From positions 19,209,535 to 19,273,534 of the forward strand of contig CM055897.1 in the NCBI GenBank assembly GCA_029582155.1: 64,000 nt of DNA. The letters run 5' to 3'. Positions within the stretch are counted from its first letter, which is position 1; every line of letters starts with the position of its first letter. Made by a program: the position numbers and the translations under genes. Origin of the DNA: Panopea generosa. Taxonomy: Eukaryota; Mollusca; Bivalvia; Adapedonta; Hiatellidae. Shown here in pieces: positions 28,653 through 41,015 of this stretch. Under the pieces are notes generated by a model, which had not been told where the DNA came from, did no database searches, and saw only the letters and a program-made list of their open reading frames with translations.

Positions 28653-30174
28653 TTAAAGTAATACATATATAAGCTTAGGTTTTGATACTATACATTATTT
28701 AGATCTAAAACTACATTTAATCTAATGGCAAGCTTTATTTGGCGGTACTGACAGCTATGTTTCATACCCAGTGCGGGGATTCAGATGAGAGTGAGCGAGG
28801 GGTAATCGTACTGACTATCCGTTTTGTTATAGCTTATCAATTTCACGTAACTTTAAAACAGGTATCAGTTTGTGAATATATGTACTGAACAAAATAAAAC
28901 CTCAAGTATTCATACATATAATGAACGGATCGGAATAGCTGACCAGCCATTTTTGTATTTCCAACATCTTAATCAAATTTTGAGAAGCGTTATTAAAAAC
29001 TTTATACAATGTTAACAGAAAATCTGTATTGATTTTACATAGCCTTTTCGTTCTTTCGAATATCAATCCAAGTAAATTGCTTTTATCCTTTTTGAGAAAA
29101 TACATAAAGTACTGGGTACATAAAATGTCAGGTGGCTGGTGAGCTCTTCCATTCACAGGTAAAATAACCAACATAATTTCGGGCAAACATTTAGTTTTCA
29201 AATAAAACCAGCTGTATCAAGCACGGATGCTTTAGAAATATTGAACTTCATGAAATTCGTTTTCCACGTACATTGACGTACCAGTCTGTTCCGTGATTAT
29301 CAAATAAAACGTTTAATCTGATTTAATTGATTTTAGTATCAATAAAAATAAAACATTGTAAAACGTTGAATTTTGTTCAGTTTTCTTGATTTTAATATGC
29401 CTCAAATGTTCAGAACTTTACCCAAATTGGACATTGCTGAACAAAAAAAGAAACTCCCGCTATGCTTAAGCATAGCTGAGATTTTTGTTCTCTATCCCTA
29501 CCATATTTAATCAATAATTTTATCGTTTTCACATAACAGTCAAGCCATAATATTTTCTATACACCTTAGAATTCACGTTCGATACAGAAATTATTTAAAC
29601 TATATTTTCATGTTTCGATATATCTGCACTTCAACAAAGCGGAAGTTTCTATTTTTGTTATGCATATATGCCTAAGACAATATGCTATGCATAATTCAAA
29701 TCGAATTTATGCTCTGTTCTGTTCCTGAATGAAAGTACTTGTTCTTCTGTGCTCTGTCTAAACGCTTATTAATCGTTTAATAATCGATGACAACGGAAAA
29801 CATGACTTTTCTGATAATAATTTTTTCCTTTAAATATAATTTATACAAACACTCTGACGCAAACACGTTTTCTGTGAACATTTGTAGATTGATTTATTTA
29901 GAAACATGTCGTTTTAATATTTGTATAACAGGAAACGGCACGATTGATTTCCCAGAATTCTTCACCATGATGACATGGAAAATGGAGGACACTGACGCCG
30001 AAGAAGAGATAATAGAAGCGTTTGAAGTATTTGATAGAGACGGAAACGGTTTCATCTCAGCAGCTGAATTAAGACATGTTATGACAAACCTTGGTGAGAA
30101 GTTAACTGATGCAGAAGTAGATGACATGATCAGGAGGGCTGATATTGATGGTGACGGCCACATAAACTATGGAG
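22013..30174 (+). CDS. Calmodulin-like gene C (exon 3 acceptor lost, last exon not found)
   Basis: Exons: 22013-22015 (ATG, donor gtaagt), 26449-26479 ([10 protein letters not shown]), 27936-28079 by ancestral boundaries, 29932-30174. The exon 3 acceptor AG is AA (27934-27935). A downstream AG at 27943-27944 restores an acceptor and keeps the frame, at the cost of three residues. Helix A is eroded (VSFNFF for EAFSLF), but all four loops keep the ligands that can be seen ([47 protein letters not shown]). The linker reads [22 protein letters not shown]4 ends NYG, so the usual glutamate at loop position 11 is changed. No last exon of the EFVKMM type is seen before gene D; retaining intron 4 would add about 16 residues to a stop at 30222. 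Likely a pseudogene or a shortened paralogue. Confidence 0.8.
23033..23236 (+). mobile_element. SINE family 1 (tRNA-headed)
   Basis: Head GCGGTGGCCTAAGGGTAAAG (A box) and GCGGGTTCGATCCCTGACC (B box), tail TTGAAAGTGACGCTAAAC then CA-rich. It shares head and tail with copies at 42474 and 48241. In gene C intron 1. Confidence 0.85.
23526..23572. repeat. C-run and CA-rich low-complexity tract
   Basis: About 15 C followed by CA and CCCACA units, just inside the left end of the 23.5-kb element. Confidence 0.9.
24245..24690 (-). repeat. CTTAGTGTAACA hairpin-rich repeat family, inverted copy
   Basis: On the minus strand it reads TTGTTACACTAAGCATATG, then ACATGTATTGACATTTGATT, matching 18925-18975 in order. 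It therefore lies opposite to the copy at 18.8 kb and is nested in the 23.5-25.4 kb element. Confidence 0.7.
24957..25009. repeat. (GA)n microsatellite
   Basis: About 26 GA dinucleotides in gene C intron 1. Confidence 0.97.
26537..27044. repeat. 44-46 bp minisatellite, about 11 copies
   Basis: Units start GCAGTGTTGTTATTGTTTCT and continue GGTTCCCTGGAAT. Unit starts near 26726, 26770 and 26815 give the period. It begins about 60 bp past the exon 2 donor of gene C. The 84- and 105-codon plus frames here are repeat translations. Confidence 0.92.
27180..27321. repeat. 47-bp tandem repeat, 3 copies
   Basis: Three successive near-identical units opening AATGAAATCCTTTGTTA and closing CATAGTTTAACC. 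In gene C intron 2. Confidence 0.95.
27936..28079 (+). pseudogene. Gene C exon 3 (acceptor lost)
   Basis: Aligned with gene D exon 3 (44236-44379), the acceptor TTACAG is TTACAA and the first codons read AAATGAAAGTATCATTT. An in-frame AG lies 9 bases in. The second half, covering the EF1 loop through DKDCNG and [14 protein letters not shown], is well kept. The donor gtcagt is usable. It is part of gene C. Confidence 0.8.
28080..29931 (+). other. Gene C intron 3
   Basis: AT-rich intron of 1.85 kb holding a TA microsatellite. The minus frame at 28902-29201 (99 codons) shows no recognisable domain. Confidence 0.6.
28606..28650. repeat. (TA)n microsatellite
   Basis: About 22 TA dinucleotides in gene C intron 3. 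Confidence 0.97.
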
Positions 30175-31048
30175 GTGTTTATTTCAATGTTTCATATATT
30201 GTTATGATAAAATGTATTGCTTAGTTTACTTCAGGAAGCAATACCTATATTTTTTAACCATTCATAAATTGAATATACCGGTCTCGCCGGTCCGTCCGTC
30301 GGTGCATGCATTCGCATGTTATTAGAGCTGTTTGTTCTTTTTTTTTTCAGGTCAATTTCCATCCGTCATTATCATGATAAATTGTATTTTTTTTGTTTCC
30401 CTGTGGTAGCAATAAGTACGCGTGTATATATACATGTATATTTCTGGTGCCCTCTGGTTCTTTCTCTTGATACTATTTCATCCGTCAAACACACCCTTCA
30501 CTATGTATGTATATAACGGGTGGTCTATGGTGCTTTCTCCGGGTCAATTTTCATCCGGAATATTCACACTTCACCATTAATGTTATTACCAGTATTAGGA
30601 GCTTGTCACATACAACATAAGTGCCATCATGAGGTTAACTATGAAGTCAGCATCCACGGTCTAAATTACTATGTAGTACCCGTACTTCACTTTAAATGCT
30701 GTTAACCACGGCTCAAAAGGCCGAGCTTACTAACATAACTAGCTAAATTAATAGTCAAACTGTGTTACATATGATGCCTATGCCCATTACAAATATTGCA
30801 ATACTATAAATTCAGCACTTATGCATTAGCACATACTTTACAAATAAAGCTGTTTTAAAAAAAAAAATGTGGTTGAGTGCCCAGCCAAGCTGAGATCGTT
30901 TGGCATAACTGTCACTTCGGCGGTCATTACACGTTTAATATTCAACTCGTGCTTTAGCGATTGTCGTCTAAACACATACTTACATAGCACTTCATTTGTA
31001 AAAGCATGACTTTGTATTATCTTGTGACTAAAGCAAATTATGACTATT
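30175..31048 (+). other. Gene C intron 4 remnant, no last exon seen
   Basis: Homologous to the start of intron 4 in gene D (45719 onward) and in gene E (minus, below 63910): shared blocks are TTTCCCTGTGGTAGCAATAA, a GTCCGTCCGTC tract, TTTCATCCGTCAAAC and TTCACTATGTATG. The homology fades at about 30.7 kb, shortly before the satellites begin. No AATTTGTTAAAATGATG-like exon follows. Confidence 0.7.
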
Positions 31049-32828
31049 ACAGTAACATCTCACCACATAGTTTAACATAAAACAACCCAACAATTAATCT
31101 AACATGTAACAACCCACCACATTATCTAACATGTAACTACCAACTATATTTTCTAACATGTAACTACCCAACGAATAATCTAACATGTTAGCACCCACCA
31201 CATTATCTTACATGTAACAATCCACACCACAATCTAACATGCAACAACCATTCACATAATCTAACATGAAACAACCCACCATATAATCTAACATGTAACA
31301 ACCCACCCTATAATATAACATGTAACAACCCACCACATTAACTACATGTAACAATCCACCATATAATCTAACTTGTAACAACCCACAACATAATCTAACA
31401 TTTAACAACCAACCACATAATCTTACATGTAACAACCAACACGTAATCTAATGTGTAACAACCCACCATATAATCTAACATGTAACAACCCACAACATAA
31501 TCTAACATTTAACAACCAACCACATACTCTTACATGTAACAACCAACACGTAATCTAACGTGTAACAACCCACCATATAATCTAACATGTAACAACCAAT
31601 CCCATAATCCAACATGTAACGACCAACCACATAATCTAACATGTCAAACCTCCCCCACTTTCTAACATGTAACAACCAACCACATAATATAATATGTAAC
31701 AGCGTACCATATAATCTAATATGTAACAACCCACCCTATAACATAACATGGAACAACCAACCACATAATCTAACATGTAACAACTCACCATATAATTTAA
31801 CATGTAAAACCACCACATTTTCTAACATATAACAACCAACCATATAAAATAACATGTAACAACCCATCACATTATCTAACATGTAACAATGCATCCCATT
31901 ATCTAACATGTAACAACCCAACACATAATCTAACATATAACAACCCACAACATTACCTAACATGTAAGTACCCACCCCATAATCTAAAATGTAACAACCA
32001 ACCACATAATTTCACATGGAACTACCCACCACATAATCTAACATATAACAACTCACCCCATAATCTAATATGTAACAACCAACAACATAATGTTACATAT
32101 AAAACACACCACATTTTCTAACATGTAATAACTAACAACATAATCTAACATGTAACAACCCACCATATAATCGAACATGTAACAACCCACCACATAATCT
32201 AAAATGTAACAACCCACCACATAATCTAACATATAACAACTCACCCCATAATCTAATATGTAACAACCAACAACATAATGTTACATATAAAACACACCAC
32301 ATTTTCTAACATGTAATAACTAACCACATAATCTAATATGTAACAACTCACCCCATAATCTAACATGTAACAACCAACAACATAATGTTACATATAAAAC
32401 ACACCACATTTTCTAACATGTAATAACTAACCACATAATCTAACATGTAACAACCCACCATATAATCTAACATGTAACAACCTACCACATAATCTAAAAT
32501 GTAACAACCTACCACATAATCTAACATATTACAGCCCACCACATAATCTATCATGTAACAAGCCACAACATAATTTGACATGTAACAACCCATCTAACAT
32601 GTAACAACCCATCTAACATGTAACAACCCAACACATAATCTTAAATGTAACAACCCATCACATTATCTAACATGCAACATCCCACCACATAATCGAACAT
32701 GTATCAACCCACAACATAATCTGACATGTAACAACCCACCACATAATCTAACATGTAACAACCCACTACATCATTTAACATGTAACAACCCATCCCATAA
32801 TCTAATATGTAACAACCCACCTGTAACA
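31049..32828. repeat. 27-bp minisatellite, about 65 copies
   Basis: Units contain ATAATCTAACATGTAACAAC and CCCACCAC. The plus strand is nearly G-free (A/C/T). Because 27 is a multiple of three, minus-strand frames read a CYMLDYVVG repeat for up to about 90 codons; these lack any gene context. Confidence 0.95.
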
Positions 32829-33245
32829 AAATAGTTAGGATGTTGTAGCCTAATTTAGTAGTGTCGGCTAGTACGTGTCCATTGTAATGATATAGGCTAT
32901 ATTTAGAACAGGTAGCGTGGAATTGTTAAAACGTATCGATAGCTCGGTAGGATTAATGTTTTTAAAATCTTTTCACATTTTAATTCTTTGATTAAAGAAT
33001 AAATCATTTTGAAGTTTATTCCATCAAATTCCATTTAGTATTAAGAAAGTTAGAAGACTATCGTACGATACATGAAATTTTGTTGTTCTATAATTTGCAC
33101 GAAATTCACTAAGGTATGTGGACTATTTTGCTATATATTCTGACTCTATTATGCGGAAACTGTCCAGTATTAGCAAAATCATCTTTGGAGTGGTTGTGAC
33201 GAGAAAGATTGAGCATGTTAATGTTCCAGTATATAACGGCAGATG
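32829..33245. other. Spacer between satellites, no gene seen
   Basis: About 400 bp of [13 protein letters not shown] AT-rich DNA separating the 27-bp and 119-bp arrays. No feature recognised. Confidence 0.5.
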
Positions 33246-34322
33246 GGTATGTTACTCGACGGGCTACATTCATCTTGCTACAAGTTTGTGGCATGATATT
33301 TCAGTAGTATATTGTTACGGGTTGGTTCATCATTTGTTTGACTCAGGGACATGATCATGATTATATACTATTACTCGACGGGCTACATTCATCTTGCTAC
33401 AAGTTTGTGGCATGATATTTCATTAGTATATTGTTACGGGAAGGTGCATCAGTTGTATGACTCTGGGACATGATCATTATTATATACTGTTACTCGACGG
33501 GCTACAATCATCTTGCTACAAGTTTGCGGCATGATATTTCAGTAGTATATTATTACGGGTAGGTGCATCATTTGTATGCCTTTGGGACATGATCATTAGT
33601 TTATACTGTTACTGGACAGGCTACATTCATTACATTCATCTTGCTACAAGTTTGCGGCATAATAATTCAGTAGTATATTGTTACTTTTCGGTTCGTCATA
33701 TGTATGACTCTGCGACATGATCATTATTATGTACTGTTACCCGACGAGCCACAGGCATTTTGCTACATGTTTTCGGCATGATATTTCAGTAGTATATTGT
33801 TACGGGTTGGTGCATCATTTGTATACCTCTGAGACATGATCATTATTATATACTGTTACTCGACGGGCTACATTCATCTTGCTACAAGTTTGCGGCATGA
33901 TATTTCAGTAGTATATTGTTACGGGTTTGTGCATCATTTGTATGCCTCTGGGGCATGATAATTATTATATACTGTTTCTCGACGGGCTACAAGCATCTTG
34001 CTACATGTTTGCCGGCATGGTATTTCAGTAGTATATTGTTATTGGATGGTGCATCATTTGTATGCCTTTGGGACATGATCATTAGTATATACTGTTACTC
34101 GACGAGCCACAGATATTTTGCTACAAGTTTGCAGCATGATATTTCAGTAGTATATTGTTACGGGTAGGTGAATCTTTTGTATGCCTCTGGGACATGATAA
34201 TTATTATATACTGTTTCTCGACGGGCTACAAGCATCTTGCTACATGTTTGCGGCATGATATTTCAGTAGTATATTGTTTCTGGACGGTGCATCATTTGTC
34301 TCTTTTGGCATGATAGGTATGG
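33246..34322. repeat. 119-bp tandem repeat, about 9 copies
   Basis: Units start TTACTCGACGGGCTACATTC (33252, 33371, 33490 and so on) and contain GGCATGATATTTCAGTAGTA and GGGACATGATCATTATTATA. Each unit ends ATATACTGTTAC, the motif that forms the next array. Confidence 0.95.
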
Positions 34323-37300
34323 TACACTGTTAAATGGTGGATATACTGTTACTGGATTGGTATACTGTTACTGGGTGGGAATTCTATTACTGGGTGGGTA
34401 TACCGTTACTGGCTGGGTATATCGTTATTGGGTTGGTATGCTGTTACTGGGTTGGTATTCTGTTCCTAGACCAGTATACTGTTACTTGGTGGTATAGGTA
34501 TACTGTTACTGGGTGGGTATACTGTTACTGGGTTGGTATACTGTTCTTTCATGTGTATACTGTTACTCGGTGGGTATACTGTTATTGGGTGGTAATACTG
34601 TTACTGGTTGGGTATCCTATTACTGGATGGGTATACTGTGACTTGATGGGTATAAATTTACTGGTTGGGTATACTGTTACTGGGTGGCTTGGCTATGCGT
34701 TTACTTGGTGGGTATACTGGTACTGAGTGGGTATACTGTTACTGGTTTGGTATACAATTTCTGGGTGGCTACGCGTTTTCTGGGTGGGTATACTGTTACT
34801 GGTTGTGTATTCTGTTATTGGTTCGGTATACTGTTACTGGGTGGGTTTACTGTTACTTTGTAGGTATACTGTTACTGGTTGTGGATACTGTTACTGGTTG
34901 GGTATACTGTTACTGGGTGGGTTTACTGTTACTTTGTGGGTATACTGTTACTGGTTGTGAATACTGTTACTGGTTGTGTATACTGTTACAGGGTGGGTAT
35001 TCTGTTACTGGTTCGATATACTGTTACTTGTTGTGTATACTGTTACTTGGTGGGTATACTTTTTCTGGATAGTTATACTGTTACTGAATGGGTATACTGT
35101 TACTGGTTGGGTATACTGTTACTGGGTGTGTATACTGTAAATGTTTGGATATACAGTTACTGGGTAGGTATGCTGTTTTTAGGTGGGTATGCTGTTACTG
35201 GGTGAATTTACTGTAACCGGGATGGGTATACCGTTACCTGGTTGGTATACTGTTACCTTGTGGGTATACTGTTACCGGATGGGTATACTGTTACAGGGTT
35301 GATATACTGTTACTGGATTTGTATACTTTTACTTGTTGGGTATACTGTTACTTGGTTGGTATTCTGTGACTGGGTGGGTATACTTTTACTGGCTGGGTTT
35401 CCACTTACTGGGTGGGTATACTGTTTCTGGATGGCTATATGTTTACTTGATGGGTATACTGTTACTGGGTGGGTAAACTTTTTCTGGGTGGCTTTGCGTT
35501 ACTTGATGAGTATACTGTTACTGGTTTGGTATACTGTTACTGGGTGGCTATGTGTTGATTAGGTAGGTATTCTGTTACTGGGTGGCGACGCATTTACTTG
35601 GTGGGTATACTGTTACTGGGTGGGGAATACTGTTTCTTGGTTGGCATACTGTTACTGGTTAGGTATACTCATACTGGGTGGCTATGCGTCTTTTGGATGG
35701 GTGTATTGTTACTGGTAGGTATAATGTTACGGGTGGCTATGCATTTATTTGGTTGATATAATGTAACTGGTTGAGTATACTGTTCCTGGGTGGCTATGCG
35801 TTTACATGGTGGGTATACTGTTACTAGGTGGCTTTGCGTTTGCTTGGTTGGTATACTGTTACTGGTTTGGTATACTGTTATTTGATTGGAATACTGTTAC
35901 TGGTTGGGTATTCTGTTACTAGGTGGCTATGCGTTTACTGGGTGGGTATACTGTTACTGGATGGGTATACTATTACTGGGTGGTTAAACTGTGTTTGGGT
36001 GGTATACTGTTACTTGATGGGTATTTTTTTTACTGGTTGGGTATACTGTTACTGGATGGCTATGCTTTTATTGGGTGGGTGTACTGTTACTGGGTTGGTT
36101 TACTGTTACTGGATGAGAAAACTGTTACTTGATGGTAATACTGTTACTGGTTGGGTAAACTTTTTCTGGTTGGCTATGCTTTTACTAGGTGGGTATACTG
36201 TTACTGGGTGGTAATACTGTTACTTGGTGGGTATACTGTTACTGGGTGGGTATACTTTGACTTGATGGGTATACTTTTACTGGTTGGGTATACTGTTACT
36301 GTGTGGCTATGCGTTTACTTGGTGAGTATACTGTTACTAGGTGGGTATACTGTTACTGGTTTGGTATACCGTTTCTGGGTGGTTATGCGTTTTTCTGGGT
36401 GGGTATACTGTTACTGGTTGTGTATTCTGTTATTGGTTGGGAATACTGTTACTGGGTGTGTGTATACTATGACTGGGTGGGTATACTGTTACTGGTTTGG
36501 TATACCGTTTCTGGGTGGTTATGCGTTTTCTGGGTGGTCATACTGTTACTGGTTGTGTATTCTGTTATTGGTTGGGTATACTGTTACTGGGTGTGTATAC
36601 TATGACTGGGTGGGTAAACTATGACTGGGTTGGTATACTGTTACTGGTTGTGTATTCTGTTATTGGTTGGGTATACTTTTACTGGGTGTGTGTATACTAT
36701 GACTGGGTGGGTATACAGTTACCGTGTGGGTATATTGTTACTTGGTGTGTACACTATGACTGGGTGGCTAAACTGTTACTGGATGGGTATAGTGTTACTG
36801 GTTGGGTTTACTGTTACTAGGTGGGTTTACTGTTACTTTGTGGGTATACTGTTACTGGGTGGCTATACTGTTTCTGGTTGGGTATACTGTTACTGGGTAT
36901 GTATACTGTTAATGTGTGGATATACTCTTACTGGATGGGTATGCTGTTACTAGGTGGGTATGATGTTACTTGCTGTGTTTACTGTAACCAGGATGGGTAT
37001 ACTGTTACCGGGTTGGGTATACTGTTACCTGGTTAGTATACTATTACATTGTGGGTATACTGTTACCGGATTAGTATACTGTTACAGGGTTGGTAAACTG
37101 TTACTGGGTTGGTATACTTTTACTTGTTGGGTATATGGTTACTTGGTTGGTATTCTGTGACTGGGTGGGTATACTTTTACTGGGTTGATATACTGTTACT
37201 GGATGGGTATACTGTTACTGATTTGGTATACCGTTACTGGGTGGGTATACTCTTCCTGTGTGGATCAACTGTTCCTGGGTGGATATACTGTTACATGATG

Positions 37301-40300
37301 GTTATACTGTTACTTAGTGGGTAAACTGTTACTGGGTGGATATACTGTTACTGGATTTGTATACTGTTACTGGATCAGTATACTGTAACTGGGTTGGAAT
37401 ACTGTTACTGGGTGGAATACTGTTACTGGGTGGGTATATTATTATTGGGTTGGTATTCTTTTACTGGATTGGTATACTGTTACTGGTTGGTAAAACTGTT
37501 ACTGGGTGTGTATGCGTTTACTGGGTGTGTATACTGTTACTGGTTGGATATGCCTTTACTAGGTTTGTATACTGTTACTGGTTGGGTATGCCTTTACTGG
37601 GTGGGTATACTGTTACTGGATAGGTATGCCTTTACTGGGTGGGTATACTGTTACTTGGTGGGTATACTGTTACTGTGTGGGTAAACAGATTGTAACTGGG
37701 TGAATATACTGTTACTGGAGTTGTTTACTGTTACTTGTTGGGCGTACTTTTACTAGATGGGTATACTGTTACCGGGTGGGTATACTGTTACTGGGGGGGG
37801 GTACTGTTTCTTGTTGGGTATACTATTACTGGGTTGGTGTACTGTTCCTTGATGGGTATACTGTTACTGGGTGGGTATACTGTTACCGGATGGGAAGACT
37901 GTTAATTGGTTGGTATATTGTTACTGGGTAGGTATACTGTTAATGAGTTGGTATATTGTTACTGGGTGGGTTTAATGTTACTGGGTGGGTTTACTGTTAC
38001 ATGATTGGTATACTGTTACCGGGTTGGTATACATTCTTACTTGTTGGGTATACTGTTACTGGGTTGGTATTCTGTGACTGGGTGGTGATATTTTTACTGG
38101 GTTGATATACTGTTACTGGTTTGGTATACTGTTACTGAGTGGGTATACTCTTCCTGGGTGGATCATCAGTTCCTGATTGGATATACTGTTACAGTGTGGG
38201 TAAACTGTTACTGGGTATATAAACTGTTACTGGGTGGGTATACTGTTACGTTAATGGGGGGGGGGGGGTATTGTTACTTGTTGGGTATACTATTATTAGG
38301 TGGGTATACTGTTCCAGGATGGGTATTCTGTTACTGGTAGGGTATACTGTTAATGAGTGGGTATACTGTTACGTTAATGGGGGGGGGGGGGGGGTTATTG
38401 TTACTTGTTGGGTATACTATTATTAGGTGGGTATACTGTTTCTGGATGGGTATTCTGTTACTGGTAGGGTATACTGTTAATGGGTGGGAAAATTGTTACT
38501 GGGTGGGTATACTGTTACTGGGTTAGTATAATGTTACTGGGTGTATTTACTTTTATTAGGTTGATATATTCTTACTTGGTTTGTATACTGTTACTTGTTA
38601 TATATACTCTGTCTGGTGGGTATGCGTTTACTGGGTAGGTATTCTCTTACTGGGTGGGTATATTGTTACCGGGTGGGTATACTGTTACCGGGTGGGTATA
38701 CTGTTAATTGGTTGGTATACAGTTACTGGGTGGGTATACTGCTTCTGTGTGGGTATACTGTTACTCGGTGTGTATACTGTTGCTGGTTTGGTATACTGTT
38801 ACTGGGTGGGTATACTGGTTGGATATACTGTTACTTGGTGGGTATACTGGTTGGGTATACTGTTACTGGGTGGGTATACTGTTACGTTAATGTGGGGGTT
38901 ACTGTTACTTGTTGGGAATACTATTATTAGGTGGGTATACTGTTCCTGCATGGGTATTCTGTTACTGGGTGGTTATACTGTTAATGGGTGGGAAAACTGT
39001 TACTGGGTGGGTATACTGTTACTGGGTTAGTATAATGTTAATGGGTGTATTTACTTTTACTAGGTTGGTATACTCTTACTTGGTTTGTATACTGTTACTT
39101 GTTATATATACACTTACTGGTGGGTATGCGTTTACTGGATGGGTATACTCTTACTGGGTGGGTATATTGTTACCGGTTGGGTATACTTTTACCGGGTGGG
39201 TATACTGTTAATTGGTTGGTATACAGTTACTGGGTGGGTATACTGTTTCTGGGTGGGTATACTGTTACTCGTTGGGTATACTGTTACTTGTTGGGTATAC
39301 TGTTACTGGGTGGGTATACTGTTACTCGGTTGGTATACTGTTACTTGGTGGGTATACTGTAAATTGGTTGGGTATACTGTTGCTGGTTGGGTATACAGTT
39401 ACTGGGTGGGTATACTGGTTGGGTATACTGTTACTTGGTGGGTATACTGTAAATTGGTTGGTATACTGTTACTGGGTTGGTATACTGTTACTGGGTGGGT
39501 ATACTGTTACTGGGTGGGTAAACTTTTACTGGTTGGGTATACTATTACTGGTTGGGTATTTTGTTACTGGGTGGGTTTACTGTAAATTGATTAATATATT
39601 GTTACTGGATGGGTTTACTGTTATTGGGTGGGTATACTGTTACTGGGTGGGTATACTGTTACTGGGTGGGTATACTGTTACTGGGTGGGTATAATGTTAA
39701 TTGGTTGGTATACTGTTACTGGTTGGATATACTGTTACTGGTTTGGTATACTGTTACTGGGTGGGTATACCCTTACTGGGTGGGTATACTGTTACTGGGT
39801 GTGTATACTGTTGATTGGTTGGTATACTGTTACTGGTTGGGTATACTGTTACTGGTTTGGTATACTGTTACTGGGTGGGTATACCCTTACTGGGTTGGTA
39901 TACTTTTACTGGGTGAGTATACTGTTACTGAGTGGGTTTACTGTTAATTGATTGGTATACTGTTACTGGTTGAGTATACTGTTAATTGGTTGGTATACTG
40001 TTACTGGTTGGGTATACTGTTACTGGGTTGGTATACTGTTAATTGGTTGGTATACTGTTACTGGGTGGGTATACTGTTACTGGGTTGATATTCTGTTACT
40101 GGGTGGGTATACTGTTAATTGGTTGGTTTACTGTTACTGGGTGGGTATACTGTTACTGGTTGTGTATACTGTTACTGGTTGGGTTCACTGTTGCTGGTTG
40201 GTTATACTGTTAATTGGTTGGTATACTGTTACTTGGTGGGTATACTGTTACTGGTTTGGTATACTGTTACTGGGTGGGTATACTGTTACTGGTTGGGTAT

Positions 40301-40441
40301 ACTGTTAATTGGTTGGTATACTGTTACTGGTTAGGTATACTGTTACTGGTTTGGTATACTGTTACTGGGTTGGTATACTGTTACTGGGTGGTTATACTAT
40401 TAATTGGTTGGTATACTGTTACTGGTTGGGTATAATGTTAC
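34323..40441. repeat. 19-bp minisatellite, about 6.1 kb, roughly 320 units
   Basis: Consensus GGTATACTGTTACTGGGTG, varying mainly in the TGGGTG part, with scattered GGCTATGCGTTTACT variant blocks. A unit of 19 shifts frame at every copy and contains no stop in any forward frame, so all three plus frames read the same 19-residue cycle (YTVTGWVYCYWVGILLLGG). This makes many overlapping open frames of up to 166 codons, which I do not call genes. Longer duplications of about 123, 140 and 504 bp are superimposed. Confidence 0.97.
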
Positions 40442-41015
40442 TGTAAAGTACTTAAAACTAAATAATCAAAATTAGACAAGCAAAAGAAGCATTAACGCGC
40501 AATTTTTAGAAAAGAAAAATTAAGATAGATTATCACTTCAAATCAGATTGGTAATGCACTGATTACCAATGCACTTTCACGCTGTAATAAAATATTGATC
40601 ATAGTATTTTTAACAATTAAAATAATATGCAAACATTATTTAAATAAGTAAAATTTCCGTTTCTTGTTAATGGCTGGAAGTATGATGACATAATGCCTGC
40701 GTCATCATACATCTGTGCTCACTGTACGACTGGTAAAAGCGACTTTATGCTCATTATAACGCAATTCGACAATAACAATTATTTAATCGCAATGTGATTG
40801 TTCAATTTCTGATTTAATTTAGTTTGATTCTATTTAGTGACTTGATATAATATACTCAAAGTTCAATACAGATATCACCTCTCGACTTTTAGCTTGTATA
40901 TATCACCAATCTACACAAACCGAAACAAACTGGACAACAATATGAAATGCGACAAAAATATTTGAATAGTTAACAAAAGGAGAACGATTACATCTAAACT
41001 ACACAAACAATTTTT
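40442..41015. other. Upstream region of gene D
   Basis: Unique AT-rich DNA beginning exactly where the 19-bp satellite ends. From about 40.74 kb it is homologous to the gene C upstream region. No other feature. Confidence 0.6.

Noticed and set aside
29894-30163. 89-codon minus frame over gene C exon 4
   Set aside because: Shadow of the EF-hand exon on the opposite strand.
30346-30420. Candidate last exon of gene C after the TTTTTTTTTTCAG acceptor at 30351
   Set aside because: It would read GQFPSVIIMINC and on to a stop, with no resemblance to EFVKMM; the same stretch aligns to non-coding intron 4 of genes D and E.
30630-30650. GGTTAACTATGAAG in gene C intron 4, resembling the end of a calmodulin exon 4
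   Set aside because: Only about 14 bases match, the preceding EF4 sequence is absent and the position aligns with intron in gene E; chance similarity.
31208-32593. Minus-strand frames with a CYMLDYVVG repeat
   Set aside because: Product of a 27-bp satellite whose unit is a multiple of three; no gene context.
34334-40435. Many overlapping plus-strand open frames of 60-166 codons
   Set aside because: They follow automatically from a stop-free 19-bp unit and have no start, splice or codon signal of a gene.
31049-40441. CRISPR-like regular repeats
   Set aside because: Units are contiguous with no unique spacers, and the window is plainly eukaryotic.
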